A stretch of DNA of 64,000 nucleotides from Serratia rhizosphaerae (GTDB lineage Bacteria; Pseudomonadota; Gammaproteobacteria; Enterobacterales; Enterobacteriaceae): positions 62,001 to 126,000 of the forward strand of contig NZ_CP041764.1 of the NCBI RefSeq assembly GCF_009817885.1. Reading direction: 5' to 3'. The translations under genes and the position numbers were made by a program. The notes below the pieces were generated by a model that saw only the letters and a program-made list of their open reading frames with translations, was not told the DNA's origin and did no database searches. How positions within the stretch are numbered: position 1 is the stretch's first letter; each line of letters starts with the position of its first letter. Shown here piece after piece: positions 40,467-49,653 of this stretch.

Positions 40467-41582
40467 ATGACTGAGAAATCCTCTCTGAAGCCACTTGTTG
40501 AATTGAAAGCGTTAAGCAAAGGATTCGACGGCAAAACCATCATCAGCGATCTTGACCTCACCATTAATCACGGCGAGTTTTTGACGATCCTCGGCCCCTC
40601 CGGCTGCGGCAAAACCACCGTGTTGCGCCTGATCGCCGGTCTGGAAGATGTCGACAGCGGCCAGATCGTGCTCGACGGTCTGGATATTACCGACATTCCG
40701 GCCGAACACCGCCACGTCAATACCGTTTTCCAGAGCTACGCGCTGTTCCCGCACATGACGGTGTTTGACAACGTCGCCTTCGGCCTACGGATGCAGAAAA
40801 CGCCGGCGACGGAGATTACCCCGCGGGTGGAAGAAGCGCTGCGCATGGTGCAGTTGGAAACCTTTGCACAGCGGCGTCCCAGCCAGCTGTCCGGCGGTCA
40901 GCAGCAGCGCGTCGCCATCGCCCGCGCGGTGGTGAATAAACCCAAGGTTCTGCTGCTGGACGAGTCACTGTCGGCGCTGGACTATAAGCTGCGCAAACAG
41001 ATGCAGAACGAGCTGAAGGCGCTGCAGCGCAAGCTCGGCATCACCTTTGTCTTCGTCACCCACGATCAGGAAGAGGCGCTGACCATGTCGGACCGCATCG
41101 TGGTGATGCGCGAAGGCCGCATTGAGCAGGACGGCACGCCGCGCGAGATCTACGAAGAGCCGCGCAACCTGTTCGTCGCCAGCTTTATCGGCGAGATTAA
41201 TATCTTTGACGCCACCGTACTGCAGCGCATCGACGCGCAGCGGGTGCGCGCCAACGTCGAAGGGCGCGAATGCGATATCTACGCCAGCCTGCCGGTCAGC
41301 GCCGGCCAGCGCCTGAAAGTGCTGCTGCGGCCGGAGGATCTGCGCGTTGAGGAGATCAACGGCGCCGAGCAGGTCGACGGCCTGATCGGCTATGTGCGGG
41401 AACGTAACTACAAGGGAATGACGCTGGACTCGGTCGTCGAGCTGGAAAACGGCAAGATGGTCATGGTTAGCGAATTCTTTAACGAAGACGATCCGGACGT
41501 CGACCACTCGCTGAATCAGAAAATGGCGGTGACCTGGGTTGAAAGCTGGGAGGTGGTGCTGGCCGATGAAGACCTCGCGTAA
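40467..41582 (+). CDS. potA: Spermidine/putrescine ABC transporter ATPase PotA
   Basis: The 371-residue ATPase energises polyamine uptake. The Walker A GPSGCGKTT is near residues 45-53 and the signature LSGGQQQRVAIARA near 138. Walker B VLLLDESLSALD and switch His (THDQEEAL) follow, then a C-terminal regulatory TOBE domain. The length is close to E. coli PotA (378). Its stop overlaps the potB start. Confidence 0.96.
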   Translation: MTEKSSLKPLVELKALSKGFDGKTIISDLDLTINHGEFLTILGPSGCGKTTVLRLIAGLEDVDSGQIVLDGLDITDIPAEHRHVNTVFQSYALFPHMTVFDNVAFGLRMQKTPATEITPRVEEALRMVQLETFAQRRPSQLSGGQQQRVAIARAVVNKPKVLLLDESLSALDYKLRKQMQNELKALQRKLGITFVFVTHDQEEALTMSDRIVVMREGRIEQDGTPREIYEEPRNLFVASFIGEINIFDATVLQRIDAQRVRANVEGRECDIYASLPVSAGQRLKVLLRPEDLRVEEINGAEQVDGLIGYVRERNYKGMTLDSVVELENGKMVMVSEFFNEDDPDVDHSLNQKMAVTWVESWEVVLADEDLA

Positions 41583-42426
41583 ACTGTTCCAGAATGTGGT
41601 GATTACCGGGGTAGTCGCCTGGCTGGTGCTGTTCGTGTTTATGCCGAACCTGATGATTATCGGCACCAGCTTCCTGACCCGCGACGACGCCAATCTGATT
41701 CAGATGGTGTTCACGCTGGATAACTACACCCGGCTGTTCGATCCGCTGTACGCCGAAGTGCTGCTGCACTCGCTGAATATGGCGGTGATCGCCACCCTGT
41801 GCTGCCTGGTGATCGGCTATCCGTTCGCCTTTATTCTGGCGCGCCTGCCGCAGAAGGTGCGGCCGCTGCTGCTGTTTCTGCTGATCGTCCCCTTCTGGAC
41901 CAACTCGCTGATCCGTATCTACGGCCTGAAGCTGTTCCTCAGCACCCGCGGCTATCTGAACGATTTCCTGCTGTGGCTGGGGGTAATCGACAAACCGTTT
42001 CGCATCATGTACACCTCCGAAGCGGTGGTGCTGGGCCTGATTTATATTCTGCTGCCGTTTATGGTGATGCCGCTCTATTCCAGCATTGAGAAGCTGGATA
42101 AATCCTGTCTGGAAGCGGCGCGCGATCTCGGCGCCAGCAAGCTGCAGACCTTTATCCGCATCATCGTGCCGCTGACCATGCCCGGCATTATCGCCGGCTG
42201 CCTGCTGGTGATCCTGCCGGCAATGGGGCTGTTCTTCGTTGCGGACCTGATGGGCGGCGCGAAAAACCTGCTGATCGGCAACGTGATCAAGAGCCAGTTC
42301 CTGAATATTCGCGACTGGCCGTTTGGCGCTGCCACCAGCATCTGCCTGACGCTGGTCATGGGCCTGATGCTGCTGGTGTACTACCGCGCGGCGAAGCTGC
42401 TGAACAAGAAGGTGGAACTGGAATGA
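41566..42426 (+). CDS. potB: Polyamine ABC transporter permease PotB
   Basis: The 286-residue inner-membrane permease has six predicted membrane segments. The coupling loop LEAARDLGASKLQTFIRIIVPLTMPGI contacts PotA. The start at 41566 overlaps potA; an upstream start at 41539 is less likely. Its end overlaps potC by four bases. It closely follows E. coli PotB. Confidence 0.95.
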   Translation: MKTSRKLFQNVVITGVVAWLVLFVFMPNLMIIGTSFLTRDDANLIQMVFTLDNYTRLFDPLYAEVLLHSLNMAVIATLCCLVIGYPFAFILARLPQKVRPLLLFLLIVPFWTNSLIRIYGLKLFLSTRGYLNDFLLWLGVIDKPFRIMYTSEAVVLGLIYILLPFMVMPLYSSIEKLDKSCLEAARDLGASKLQTFIRIIVPLTMPGIIAGCLLVILPAMGLFFVADLMGGAKNLLIGNVIKSQFLNIRDWPFGAATSICLTLVMGLMLLVYYRAAKLLNKKVELE

Positions 42427-43199
42427 TCGGACGCCTGCTACGCGGTGGTTTTATGACCATCATTTACGCCTATTTATATATTCCGATCGTGATTCTGATC
42501 GTCAACTCGTTCAACGCATCGCGCTTTGGCATCAACTGGCAAGGGTTTACCGTCGACTGGTACTCGACCCTGCTCAACAACGACAGTCTGCTGCAGGCGG
42601 CGGGCCACTCGCTGACCATGGCGGTGCTGTCAGCCACCTTCGCCACGCTGATCGGCTCGCTGACCGCGGTGGCGCTGTACCGCTACCGCTTCCGCGGCAA
42701 GCCGTTCGTCAGCGGTATGCTGTTTGTGGTGATGATGTCGCCGGATATCGTGATGGCGATCTCCCTGCTGGTGCTGTTTATGCTACTGGGCATCTCGCTG
42801 GGCTTCTGGTCGCTGCTGTTTTCGCATATCACTTTCTGCCTGCCGTTTGTGGTGGTGACCGTCTACTCGCGGCTGAAAGGCTTCGACGTCAAAATGCTGG
42901 AAGCGGCGCGCGACCTCGGCGCCGGCGAGGTGACGATCCTGCGCAAAATCATCCTGCCGCTGGCGATGCCGGCCGTCGCCGCCGGCTGGCTGCTGAGCTT
43001 TACCCTGTCGATGGATGATGTGGTGGTGTCTTCGTTCGTCACCGGGCCGAGCTATGAGATCCTGCCGCTGAAGATCTATTCGATGGTCAAGGTCGGCGTC
43101 TCGCCGGAGGTCAACGCCCTCGCCACCATTCTGCTGCTGATGTCGCTGGTGCTGGTGCTCGCCAGCCAGCTGATCCTGCGCGATCGCAACGTCAAATAA
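42423..43199 (+). CDS. potC: Polyamine ABC transporter permease PotC
   Basis: The 258-residue permease pairs with PotB. Membrane segments alternate with a coupling loop MLEAARDLGAGEVTILRKIILPLAMPAV typical of the family. The ATG overlaps the potB stop. The C-terminus is slightly shorter than E. coli PotC (264). A hairpin and a new promoter follow it. Confidence 0.95.
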   Translation: MIGRLLRGGFMTIIYAYLYIPIVILIVNSFNASRFGINWQGFTVDWYSTLLNNDSLLQAAGHSLTMAVLSATFATLIGSLTAVALYRYRFRGKPFVSGMLFVVMMSPDIVMAISLLVLFMLLGISLGFWSLLFSHITFCLPFVVVTVYSRLKGFDVKMLEAARDLGAGEVTILRKIILPLAMPAVAAGWLLSFTLSMDDVVVSSFVTGPSYEILPLKIYSMVKVGVSPEVNALATILLLMSLVLVLASQLILRDRNVK

Positions 43200-43202
43200 T
43201 CG

Positions 43203-43237
43203 AACGGACACATTCCAATTGTGAATGTGTCCGTTTC
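43203..43237 (+). terminator. Strong hairpin after potC (terminator or attenuator)
   Basis: Thirteen-base arms aacggacacattc and gaatgtgtccgtt enclose a seven-base loop. Only a short T run follows (ttctc), so it may stop transcription partly or shield the potABC mRNA 3' end. Confidence 0.65.
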
Positions 43238-43313
43238 TCACCTGCCGTCCCGTTTTCCAGACTAAAAGCCGCTATTTACCAAGGGGATAACTGCCTTTAC
43301 CCCGCGCCGCCCG

Positions 43314-43330
43314 CCGCCTATAATGGCCAC
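43314..43330 (+). promoter_or_regulatory. Candidate promoter for potD
   Basis: A tataat element occurs in ccgcctataatggcc (about 43318-43323), 83 bases before the potD start, with no equally clear -35. It would give potD transcription independent of potABC. Confidence 0.45.
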
Positions 43331-43406
43331 TCTCTGGGGTATAGGACCGCCGCGCCGCTATTCGGCCTATACTGTTAAACGCGATAACTGCTGAAGGATA
43401 CGCTGC

Positions 43407-44453
43407 ATGAAAAAGTGGTCACACCTGCTCGCAGCCGGGATGATGGCACTGAGCATCGGCTCTGCAACCGCCGCCGATGACGGCAAAACCCTCTATTTCT
43501 ATAACTGGACTGAATATGTGCCGCCGGGCCTGCTCGATCAGTTCACCAAAGAAACGGGGATTAAGGTGATCTATTCCACCTATGAATCCAATGAAAGCAT
43601 GTACGCCAAGCTGAAGACCTATAAAGACGGCGCGTACGATCTGGTGGTGCCTTCCACCTATTTCATCGCCAAGATGAGTAAGGAAGGCATGCTGCAGAAG
43701 ATCGACAAGAGCAAGCTCAGCAACTTTAAGGATCTGGATCCCAACCTGCTGAACAAACCGTTCGATCCGAATAACGATTATTCCATCCCGTATATCTGGG
43801 GCGCCACCGCCATCGGCGTCAACAGCGACGAGATCGACCCGAAAACCATTACCTCATGGGCCGACCTGTGGAAGCCGGAGTACAAAAGCAGCCTGCTGCT
43901 GACCGATGACGCGCGCGAAGTGTTCCAGATGGCGCTGCGGAAACTGGGCTATTCCGGCAACACCACCAATCCGCAAGAGATTGAAGCCGCCTATAACGAG
44001 CTGAAAAAGCTGATGCCGAACGTGCTGGCCTTTAACTCCGACAACCCGGGCAACCCGTTTATGGAAGGGGAAGTCAACCTGGGCATGGTGTGGAACGGCT
44101 CGGCCTTTGTCGCCCGTCAGGCCGGCACGCCGCTGGAGATTGTCTGGCCGAAGGAAGGCGGTATTTTCTGGATGGACAGCCTGGCGATCCCGGCTAACGC
44201 CAAAAACGTCGACGGCGCGCTGAAGCTGATCAACTTCCTGCTGCGGCCGGAAATTGCCGTGCAGGTGGCGAAAACCATCGGTTACCCAACGCCGAATCTG
44301 GCCGCGAAAAAACTGCTGCCGCCGGACATTGCCAACGATAAGTCACTGTATCCGGACGAAGCAGTGATCAAAAACGGCGAATGGCAGAACGACGTCGGCG
44401 ACGCCAGCACGCTGTACGAAACCCAATTCCAGAAGCTGAAGGCCGGCCGCTAA
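43407..44453 (+). CDS. potD: Polyamine-binding periplasmic protein PotD
   Basis: The 348-residue substrate-binding protein begins with a signal peptide (MKKWSHLLAAGMMALSIGSATA, cleavage near TAADDG). Binding-site parts are FYNWTEYVPPGLLDQF, YIWGATAIGVN and MVWNGSAFVAR, as in E. coli PotD, which prefers spermidine. Unlike the E. coli operon, the gene is separated from potC by 207 bases with a hairpin and its own promoter. Confidence 0.95.
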   Translation: MKKWSHLLAAGMMALSIGSATAADDGKTLYFYNWTEYVPPGLLDQFTKETGIKVIYSTYESNESMYAKLKTYKDGAYDLVVPSTYFIAKMSKEGMLQKIDKSKLSNFKDLDPNLLNKPFDPNNDYSIPYIWGATAIGVNSDEIDPKTITSWADLWKPEYKSSLLLTDDAREVFQMALRKLGYSGNTTNPQEIEAAYNELKKLMPNVLAFNSDNPGNPFMEGEVNLGMVWNGSAFVARQAGTPLEIVWPKEGGIFWMDSLAIPANAKNVDGALKLINFLLRPEIAVQVAKTIGYPTPNLAAKKLLPPDIANDKSLYPDEAVIKNGEWQNDVGDASTLYETQFQKLKAGR

Positions 44454-44474
44454 CGCCAACCTTTGGCTGATTCA

Positions 44475-44497
44475 GGCCGGGCGCAATGCCCGGCCCT
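44475..44497 (+). terminator. Terminator-like hairpin after potD
   Basis: The stem ggccgggc / gcccggcc with a gcaat-type loop lies 25 bases after potD; the T run after it is weak (ctgttcc). The convergent P450 gene ends just beyond it. Confidence 0.6.
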
Positions 44498-44511
44498 GTT
44501 CCCCTCCCCAT

Positions 44512-45768
44512 TTAGCCCAGTGCCAACGGCAGTGACTTCAGCGAACGTAAAATCAAACTGTCCGTTTGCCACTCCACCGTCCCCGACGGTTTAAGTCGCG
44601 GAAAATGGCGCAGCAGCGCGGCGCACACGTTTTCCGCCTGAAACTTCGCCAACAACTGCCCCGCACAGAGATGCGCGCTGCCGCCAAATCCGAGATGGCG
44701 CTGGCTATTGTCCCGGTGCAAATTGAACTGATGCGCTGCGTGAAACTGTGTTTCATCACGGTTGGCGGCCCCCAGACACAGCAACACCGCATCCTGCTCG
44801 CGCAGAGTACGCCCATGCAGCTCCCACGGCTGGCAGACGGTGCGGCGCGCCATCTGCAACGGCGATTCATAACGCAGCGTTTCCTGCACCGCCTGCGCTA
44901 TCCACTGCGGATGCTGCCGCAGCAGCTGCTGTAATCGTTCATCCTGCGCGACGATCTGCATCAGATTGCCGATCAACGCCTCGGTGGTTTCACTGCCGCC
45001 AATCAGGATGGTGATGCAGTCCGTGCTGAAATAGCGTTGCAACAGCGCGCTGTCGGCGCCATAGCCCTGCGCCAGGGCGGAAAAAAACGGCGAAGGATGG
45101 CCGTTGACGCAGCTCTGATAGAGCTGACTGAATACTTCGTTCAGCCGCCGCAGCGCCAACGCCAGTTGTTCAAGCCCGGCCCGGTCGATCGCGCTGGGAT
45201 CGAGCAGCAGACGGATGCTCTCTTTCTCCTGTTCAATCACCTGACACTGCTGCGGCGAAAGGTTCAGCCAGCGGGCAAACAGCCGCGGCCACAGCGGGCG
45301 CGCCAGCTGTGCAATCACATCCAGACGTTCGGTCGTCGCCAGATCGGCGATCATTCGCTTGATTTCACCGGCGGCCAGCTGTTTGAGCTGCGCCAGCGGT
45401 TCGCGGCCGAACAGCGCCATCAGTGGCTTGCGGTGTGCCCGGTGCGTAACGTTATCCTGAAACAGCGCAATATTTTGCACCAGCTCCGCCAACGCCGGCT
45501 CCAGACCACATTGCAGACGCTCAAATTCCGCCGTCAAATGCCGCGGAATGCCGGTGCAGCTTAATTGCGGGGCACGCAGCGCGGTGCTGACATCCTGATA
45601 GCGCGTCAGCACCCAGGTTCTGCCGATGCGCAGTAGCGGTTGCTGCTGACGCATACGCTGATAAATCTGATAGATATGATGATTAAATGAGGGCGAGGCA
45701 GGATTAAAGCGCAGGGTTCTATCATTAGCGTTATTCACGTATATGAAACCTCTTTTTGCCTGAGACAC
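44512..45768 (-). CDS. Cytochrome P450 (orphan)
   Basis: A 418-residue soluble bacterial P450. The I-helix segment is LIGGSETT at residues 255-262, the ExxR motif is ETLR (296-299) and the heme loop is FGGSAHLCAG with Cys368 ligand; the canonical second glycine of that loop is Ser. No ferredoxin or reductase gene is adjacent. The start is uncertain: GTG 45768 or GTG 45738 (preceded by aagagg). It is inserted between potD and cobB, which are adjacent in E. coli. The substrate cannot be inferred. Confidence 0.93.
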   Translation of the reverse strand: MSQAKRGFIYVNNANDRTLRFNPASPSFNHHIYQIYQRMRQQQPLLRIGRTWVLTRYQDVSTALRAPQLSCTGIPRHLTAEFERLQCGLEPALAELVQNIALFQDNVTHRAHRKPLMALFGREPLAQLKQLAAGEIKRMIADLATTERLDVIAQLARPLWPRLFARWLNLSPQQCQVIEQEKESIRLLLDPSAIDRAGLEQLALALRRLNEVFSQLYQSCVNGHPSPFFSALAQGYGADSALLQRYFSTDCITILIGGSETTEALIGNLMQIVAQDERLQQLLRQHPQWIAQAVQETLRYESPLQMARRTVCQPWELHGRTLREQDAVLLCLGAANRDETQFHAAHQFNLHRDNSQRHLGFGGSAHLCAGQLLAKFQAENVCAALLRHFPRLKPSGTVEWQTDSLILRSLKSLPLALG

Positions 45769-45788
45769 GCTCTTTCGAGCGAAAGAGC
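45769..45788. promoter_or_regulatory. 20-bp palindrome upstream of P450
   Basis: gctctttcg-ag-cgaaagagc has nine-base perfect arms and ends one base before the GTG at 45768. It is a candidate operator for a dimeric repressor or an RNA hairpin at the P450 start. No regulator gene is adjacent. Confidence 0.55.
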
Positions 45789-45880
45789 CATGCTTTAGTA
45801 AAGCAAAGTTTCATTATCGTGCACGCACTAACAACAATAATTAACGTCGCTGCGCGTACGCCGCAGCGACGCCAACAGGG

Positions 45881-46717
45881 TTACGGCCGATCGGCGCGTT
45901 CAATTTTCCCCATCAGAAACTTATGTACAAAGCGCGGTACCACTTCACTGGCCGGCCCGTAATGCTTCTCGGCAAACTGACTTTCCACCTGGCTCGGCTC
46001 CAGATTCAGTTCCATGGTATGCGCACCGCTCAGCCGTGCCTCATGCACAAACCCGGCCGCCGGATACACATGCCCGGAGGTGCCGATAGCGACGAAGAAA
46101 TCCGCCCTCTCCAGAGCCTGATAAATATCGTCCATACCGATCGGCATTTCGCCGAACCACACCACGTGCGGGCGCAGCGGCGCCGGGAACTGGCAGCAGT
46201 GGCAGCGGTCGTCGACGCTCAGATCGCCGGGCCAGTCAACCACCTGGCCGGACTGCGTGCAGCGCACCTTCAGCAGTTCTCCATGCATATGTACCACCCG
46301 GCGGTTGCCGGCGCGCTCGTGCAGATTGTCGATATTTTGCGTAACCAGCAGAAAGTTATCCCCCAGCCACTCTTCCAGACTGGCCAACGCACGGTGCGCG
46401 GCGTTCGGCGCGATATCATCCTGCTGCAGCTGGCGGCGGCGCGCATTGTAAAACGCCTGCACCAGCTCCGGATCGCGTTGGAAACCTTCCGGCGTCGCCA
46501 CGTCCTCCACCTTGTGCTCTTCCCACAAACCATCCGCTGCGCGGAAGGTGCGAATGCCGGATTCCGCAGAAATACCTGCCCCGGTCAACACCACCACAAA
46601 CGGCTTTTTCAACTCCGCCGCCGCCATGGTATCGCGGTGAAAAATCCGCGAACGAAAACGTTGGTGCAGCACATGTTTGCTCTTGCGAAACTGATGCAGC
46701 CGATGGCGCGTACGCAT
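45881..46717 (-). CDS. cobB: NAD-dependent deacylase CobB (sirtuin)
   Basis: The 278-residue protein deacetylates lysine residues, including acetyl-CoA synthetase. The NAD site GAGISAESGIRTFRA is at residues 46-60, with TQNIDNLH and catalytic His145 in VHMHGE. It has the long N-terminal extension (residues 1-36) seen in E. coli CobB. It follows nagK with a short gap in the lolCDE-nagK-cobB run. Confidence 0.95.
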   Translation of the reverse strand: MRTRHRLHQFRKSKHVLHQRFRSRIFHRDTMAAAELKKPFVVVLTGAGISAESGIRTFRAADGLWEEHKVEDVATPEGFQRDPELVQAFYNARRRQLQQDDIAPNAAHRALASLEEWLGDNFLLVTQNIDNLHERAGNRRVVHMHGELLKVRCTQSGQVVDWPGDLSVDDRCHCCQFPAPLRPHVVWFGEMPIGMDDIYQALERADFFVAIGTSGHVYPAAGFVHEARLSGAHTMELNLEPSQVESQFAEKHYGPASEVVPRFVHKFLMGKIERADRP

Positions 46718-46730
46718 AACTACTCCTTAT

Positions 46731-47645
46731 TCAATGATCCGCCAGGTTGAGAAACGCCGCCCCGCGCACGCCGCCGGCGTCGCCATAGCGCGCCGGTTCG
46801 ATCCGCGGCATCTTCGCCACGCGCAGCAGGCTGCGCGGCAGACGAGACGGCAGCGCCTGGTAGATCGCTGCAAAATTCGATAATCCCCCGCCAATCACCA
46901 CCAGATGCGGATCGATGACGGTCAGTAAATTGCCCAGACAAATCGCCAGCAGATCGAGAAAACGCTCAACGTGAGCCTGCGCCTGCGGATCACCGGCCTG
47001 ATAATGCGCAATAATTTGCGGCGCAGACAAGCGCTGCTGATAAAAGTGCGCGTACAGCCACTCAAATCCACGGCCTGATATGTAATTTTCAATGCAACCA
47101 CGATGACCGCAGCCGCAGGCAACGCGAGGTATATCACGCCCCAGCACTTCCAGCGCATCGACCGGCAGACGCAGATGCCCGAATTCGCCGGCGATATGAT
47201 TACGGCCGGACACCACCTTGCCGTCGACGATCAGGCCGCCGCCCACGCCGGTGCCGAGGATCAGCCCGAACACCACCGGATAGCGACGGAACTCCTTATC
47301 CCAGGCCTCCGACAGCGCGAAGCAGTTGGCGTCGTTTTCCACCCGCACTTCCCGGCCAATCAGCGCCGCCAAATCGCGCGGCAGCGCCTGCCCCATCGCC
47401 GCCGGCACGTTGGCGGTAAACAGCGTGCCGTCATCATCGTTTGGCAAACCGGGAATGCCGATGCCCACCTGCCCGGGCGCGCCGCAGACGGCGTCCGCCT
47501 CCAGCGTCATATCACGCAGCGTCGCCAGCAGTTGGCGATAGTCGTCCCGCGGGGTCGCCACGCGCTTTTGCCAGACGCGTTGCAGGTCGGCGTCGAACAC
47601 CCCCAGCTCAATTTTGCTGCCGCCCATATCAAAACCGTAGAACAT
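46731..47645 (-). CDS. nagK: N-acetylglucosamine kinase NagK
   Basis: The 304-residue ROK-family kinase phosphorylates GlcNAc recovered from cell-wall turnover. The N-terminal phosphate loop MFYGFDMGGSKIELGVFD, the active-site LGTGVGGG and the zinc cluster ACGCGHRGCIENYISG are visible. It stands between lolE and cobB, as in E. coli. Together with nagZ it belongs to peptidoglycan recycling. Confidence 0.95.
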   Translation of the reverse strand: MFYGFDMGGSKIELGVFDADLQRVWQKRVATPRDDYRQLLATLRDMTLEADAVCGAPGQVGIGIPGLPNDDDGTLFTANVPAAMGQALPRDLAALIGREVRVENDANCFALSEAWDKEFRRYPVVFGLILGTGVGGGLIVDGKVVSGRNHIAGEFGHLRLPVDALEVLGRDIPRVACGCGHRGCIENYISGRGFEWLYAHFYQQRLSAPQIIAHYQAGDPQAQAHVERFLDLLAICLGNLLTVIDPHLVVIGGGLSNFAAIYQALPSRLPRSLLRVAKMPRIEPARYGDAGGVRGAAFLNLADH

Positions 47646-47660
47646 CCGTTACCTCACGTA

Positions 47661-47695
47661 AAAAAATGGGGCTGCATCACTGCGCCCCATTTTTA
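47661..47695. terminator. Terminator between lolE and nagK
   Basis: aaaatggggc / gcgccccattt forms a stem with A and T runs on both sides; on the minus strand it follows lolE directly. Confidence 0.82.
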
Positions 47696-47701
47696 ACCCG
47701 A

Positions 47702-48949
47702 TCACTGACCGCTTAGCACCCGCGCCGGATCGATACGGCTGGCGCGTCGCGCCGGATACCAGCTGGCCAGCAGGCTGAGCACGATAGCGGTCGCCAGCAC
47801 GATGACGACATCCAGCCAGTGCAGCTCCGACGGTAAGAAGTCGATAAAATAGATATCGCCGGACAAGAATGAATGACCGACCATCTTTTCAATCAGCTTG
47901 ATGATATTCGTCAGCTGCAGCGAGGCAAAGATGCCGACCACCACGCCGCTCAGGCTGCCCACCAGCCCCGCCAGCAGGCCATACCAGACGAATATCGCCC
48001 GGATAAAGCCGTCTTTGGCGCCCAGCGTACGCAACACGGCGATATCGCCGCTCTTGTCCTTCACCGCCATCACCAGCGTGGAAACGATGTTGAAGCAGGC
48101 CACGCCGATCACCAGCACCATAGCCAGATACATGATGGCGCGGATCATCTGAATATCGCGGTACATATAGCCGTACTTGCCGATCCAGCTCTTGATATAA
48201 ACGTAGGCGTTGGTCACCTCGCCGGCGTCGCGCACCAGCTTATTAGCGGCGAACACGTCGTTAACCTTGATGGCGATGCCGGTGACACTGTCACCCATGT
48301 CCAGATAGCGCTGCGCATCGGCCAGCGGCACCATCGCCAGGCTGTGATCCAGTTGGCCGCTGAGCTGCAAAATACCGCTGACATGCAGGCGAATACGCTT
48401 CGGCTGCAGCAATTTCATCTGCGGATCGCTGTTGGGGATCATCACCGTAACAGAGGAGCCCTGCTTGACGCCCAGCGCGTCGGCGACGCCTTTACCCAGA
48501 ATCACCTGCTGTTCGCCGCCCTTGAAGTTGGCCCAAGCGTCGCCCTGCACATACTTCGGCAGCGCGCTGAGCTTCGCTTCCTGCGCCGGGTCGACCCCTT
48601 TCAACTGCACCGCGCGCAGCTGGGCGCCGTTTTCCATCAGGCCGGTGAAATTAATATACGGCGCGGCAGCCAGAATGCCCGGCACCTTTTCCACCCGCTG
48701 CATCATCGCCGGCCAGCCGTTAAACGGCTGATTCACCGGTTCGATTTCCCCGTGCGGCACCACCGACAGCACGCGGTTCTGCAACTCGCGCTCAAAGCCA
48801 TTCATCGCGCTCAGGCCGACGATCAGCACCGCCACGCCCAACGCAATACCGATGGTGGAGATCACCGAAATCAGCGACACCATGCCGCCGCGCCGCCGAC
48901 CGCGGCTAAAACGCAGCGCCGTCAGCAGTGAGAGAGGCAATGCGCGCAT
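47702..48949 (-). CDS. lolE: Lipoprotein-releasing ABC transporter subunit LolE
   Basis: The 415-residue inner-membrane protein has a TM segment near residues 22-45, a large periplasmic domain and three C-terminal TM segments. It works with LolC and LolD to release outer-membrane lipoproteins to LolA. The conserved VLIVGLSAMNGFERELQNRVLSVVPH segment matches E. coli LolE. It overlaps lolD by one base. Confidence 0.95.
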   Translation of the reverse strand: MRALPLSLLTALRFSRGRRRGGMVSLISVISTIGIALGVAVLIVGLSAMNGFERELQNRVLSVVPHGEIEPVNQPFNGWPAMMQRVEKVPGILAAAPYINFTGLMENGAQLRAVQLKGVDPAQEAKLSALPKYVQGDAWANFKGGEQQVILGKGVADALGVKQGSSVTVMIPNSDPQMKLLQPKRIRLHVSGILQLSGQLDHSLAMVPLADAQRYLDMGDSVTGIAIKVNDVFAANKLVRDAGEVTNAYVYIKSWIGKYGYMYRDIQMIRAIMYLAMVLVIGVACFNIVSTLVMAVKDKSGDIAVLRTLGAKDGFIRAIFVWYGLLAGLVGSLSGVVVGIFASLQLTNIIKLIEKMVGHSFLSGDIYFIDFLPSELHWLDVVIVLATAIVLSLLASWYPARRASRIDPARVLSGQ

Positions 48950-49653
48950 TACTCGGCCCCCAGCAGCGTCAGCTGCGCCTGCAAATGACCGTCGCGCATT
49001 TCCAGCTGGCGGTTAAGGCGTTTAGCCAGCTGCAGATCGTGGGTCACCACCAGAAACGCGGTGCCCTGACGCACGTTCAGCTCCCCCAGCAGGTCAAAAA
49101 TGCTGTCGGCGGTGCGGTGATCCAGGTTGCCGGTCGGCTCATCCGCCAGCACCAGCGACGGATTATTCACCAGCGCACGGGCGATCGCCACCCGCTGGCG
49201 TTCACCGCCGGACAGTTCTGACGGACGGTGTTTGCTGCGTTTATCCAGCCCGACCGCCGCCAGCATTTCCATCGCTTTCTCCTGCGCCTGCGCCGGCTTA
49301 ACGCCGCCGATCAGCAGCGGCATCGCCGCGTTTTCCAGCGCGGAAAAGTCCGGCAGCAGGTGGTGAAACTGATAGATAAAGCCCAGCTCGCGGTTACGCA
49401 GTTCGGCCTTGGCGGCGGATGACAGTGAATTCATCGCCTGCCCCTTGAACACCACGCTGCCGGAGGTCGGTGAATCCAGCCCGCCCAGCAGGTGCAACAG
49501 CGTACTTTTCCCCGAGCCAGAGCTGCCGACAATCGCCATCATCTCGCCGGGCTGCATGGCAAAACTGACATTTCGCAGCACGTCGGTATGCAGATTGCCT
49601 TCCTGATAGGTCTTGCACAGGTTGTCACACTGCAACAAAGGATGGTTACTCAT
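48949..49653 (-). CDS. lolD: Lipoprotein-releasing ABC ATPase LolD
   Basis: The 234-residue ATPase drives LolCDE. Walker A GSSGSGKSTLLHLLGG, signature LSGGERQRVAIARALV, Walker B LVLADEPTGNLD and switch His (THDLQLAK) are all present. It overlaps lolC by eight bases and lolE by one base. Order and length agree with E. coli. Confidence 0.96.
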   Translation of the reverse strand: MSNHPLLQCDNLCKTYQEGNLHTDVLRNVSFAMQPGEMMAIVGSSGSGKSTLLHLLGGLDSPTSGSVVFKGQAMNSLSSAAKAELRNRELGFIYQFHHLLPDFSALENAAMPLLIGGVKPAQAQEKAMEMLAAVGLDKRSKHRPSELSGGERQRVAIARALVNNPSLVLADEPTGNLDHRTADSIFDLLGELNVRQGTAFLVVTHDLQLAKRLNRQLEMRDGHLQAQLTLLGAE

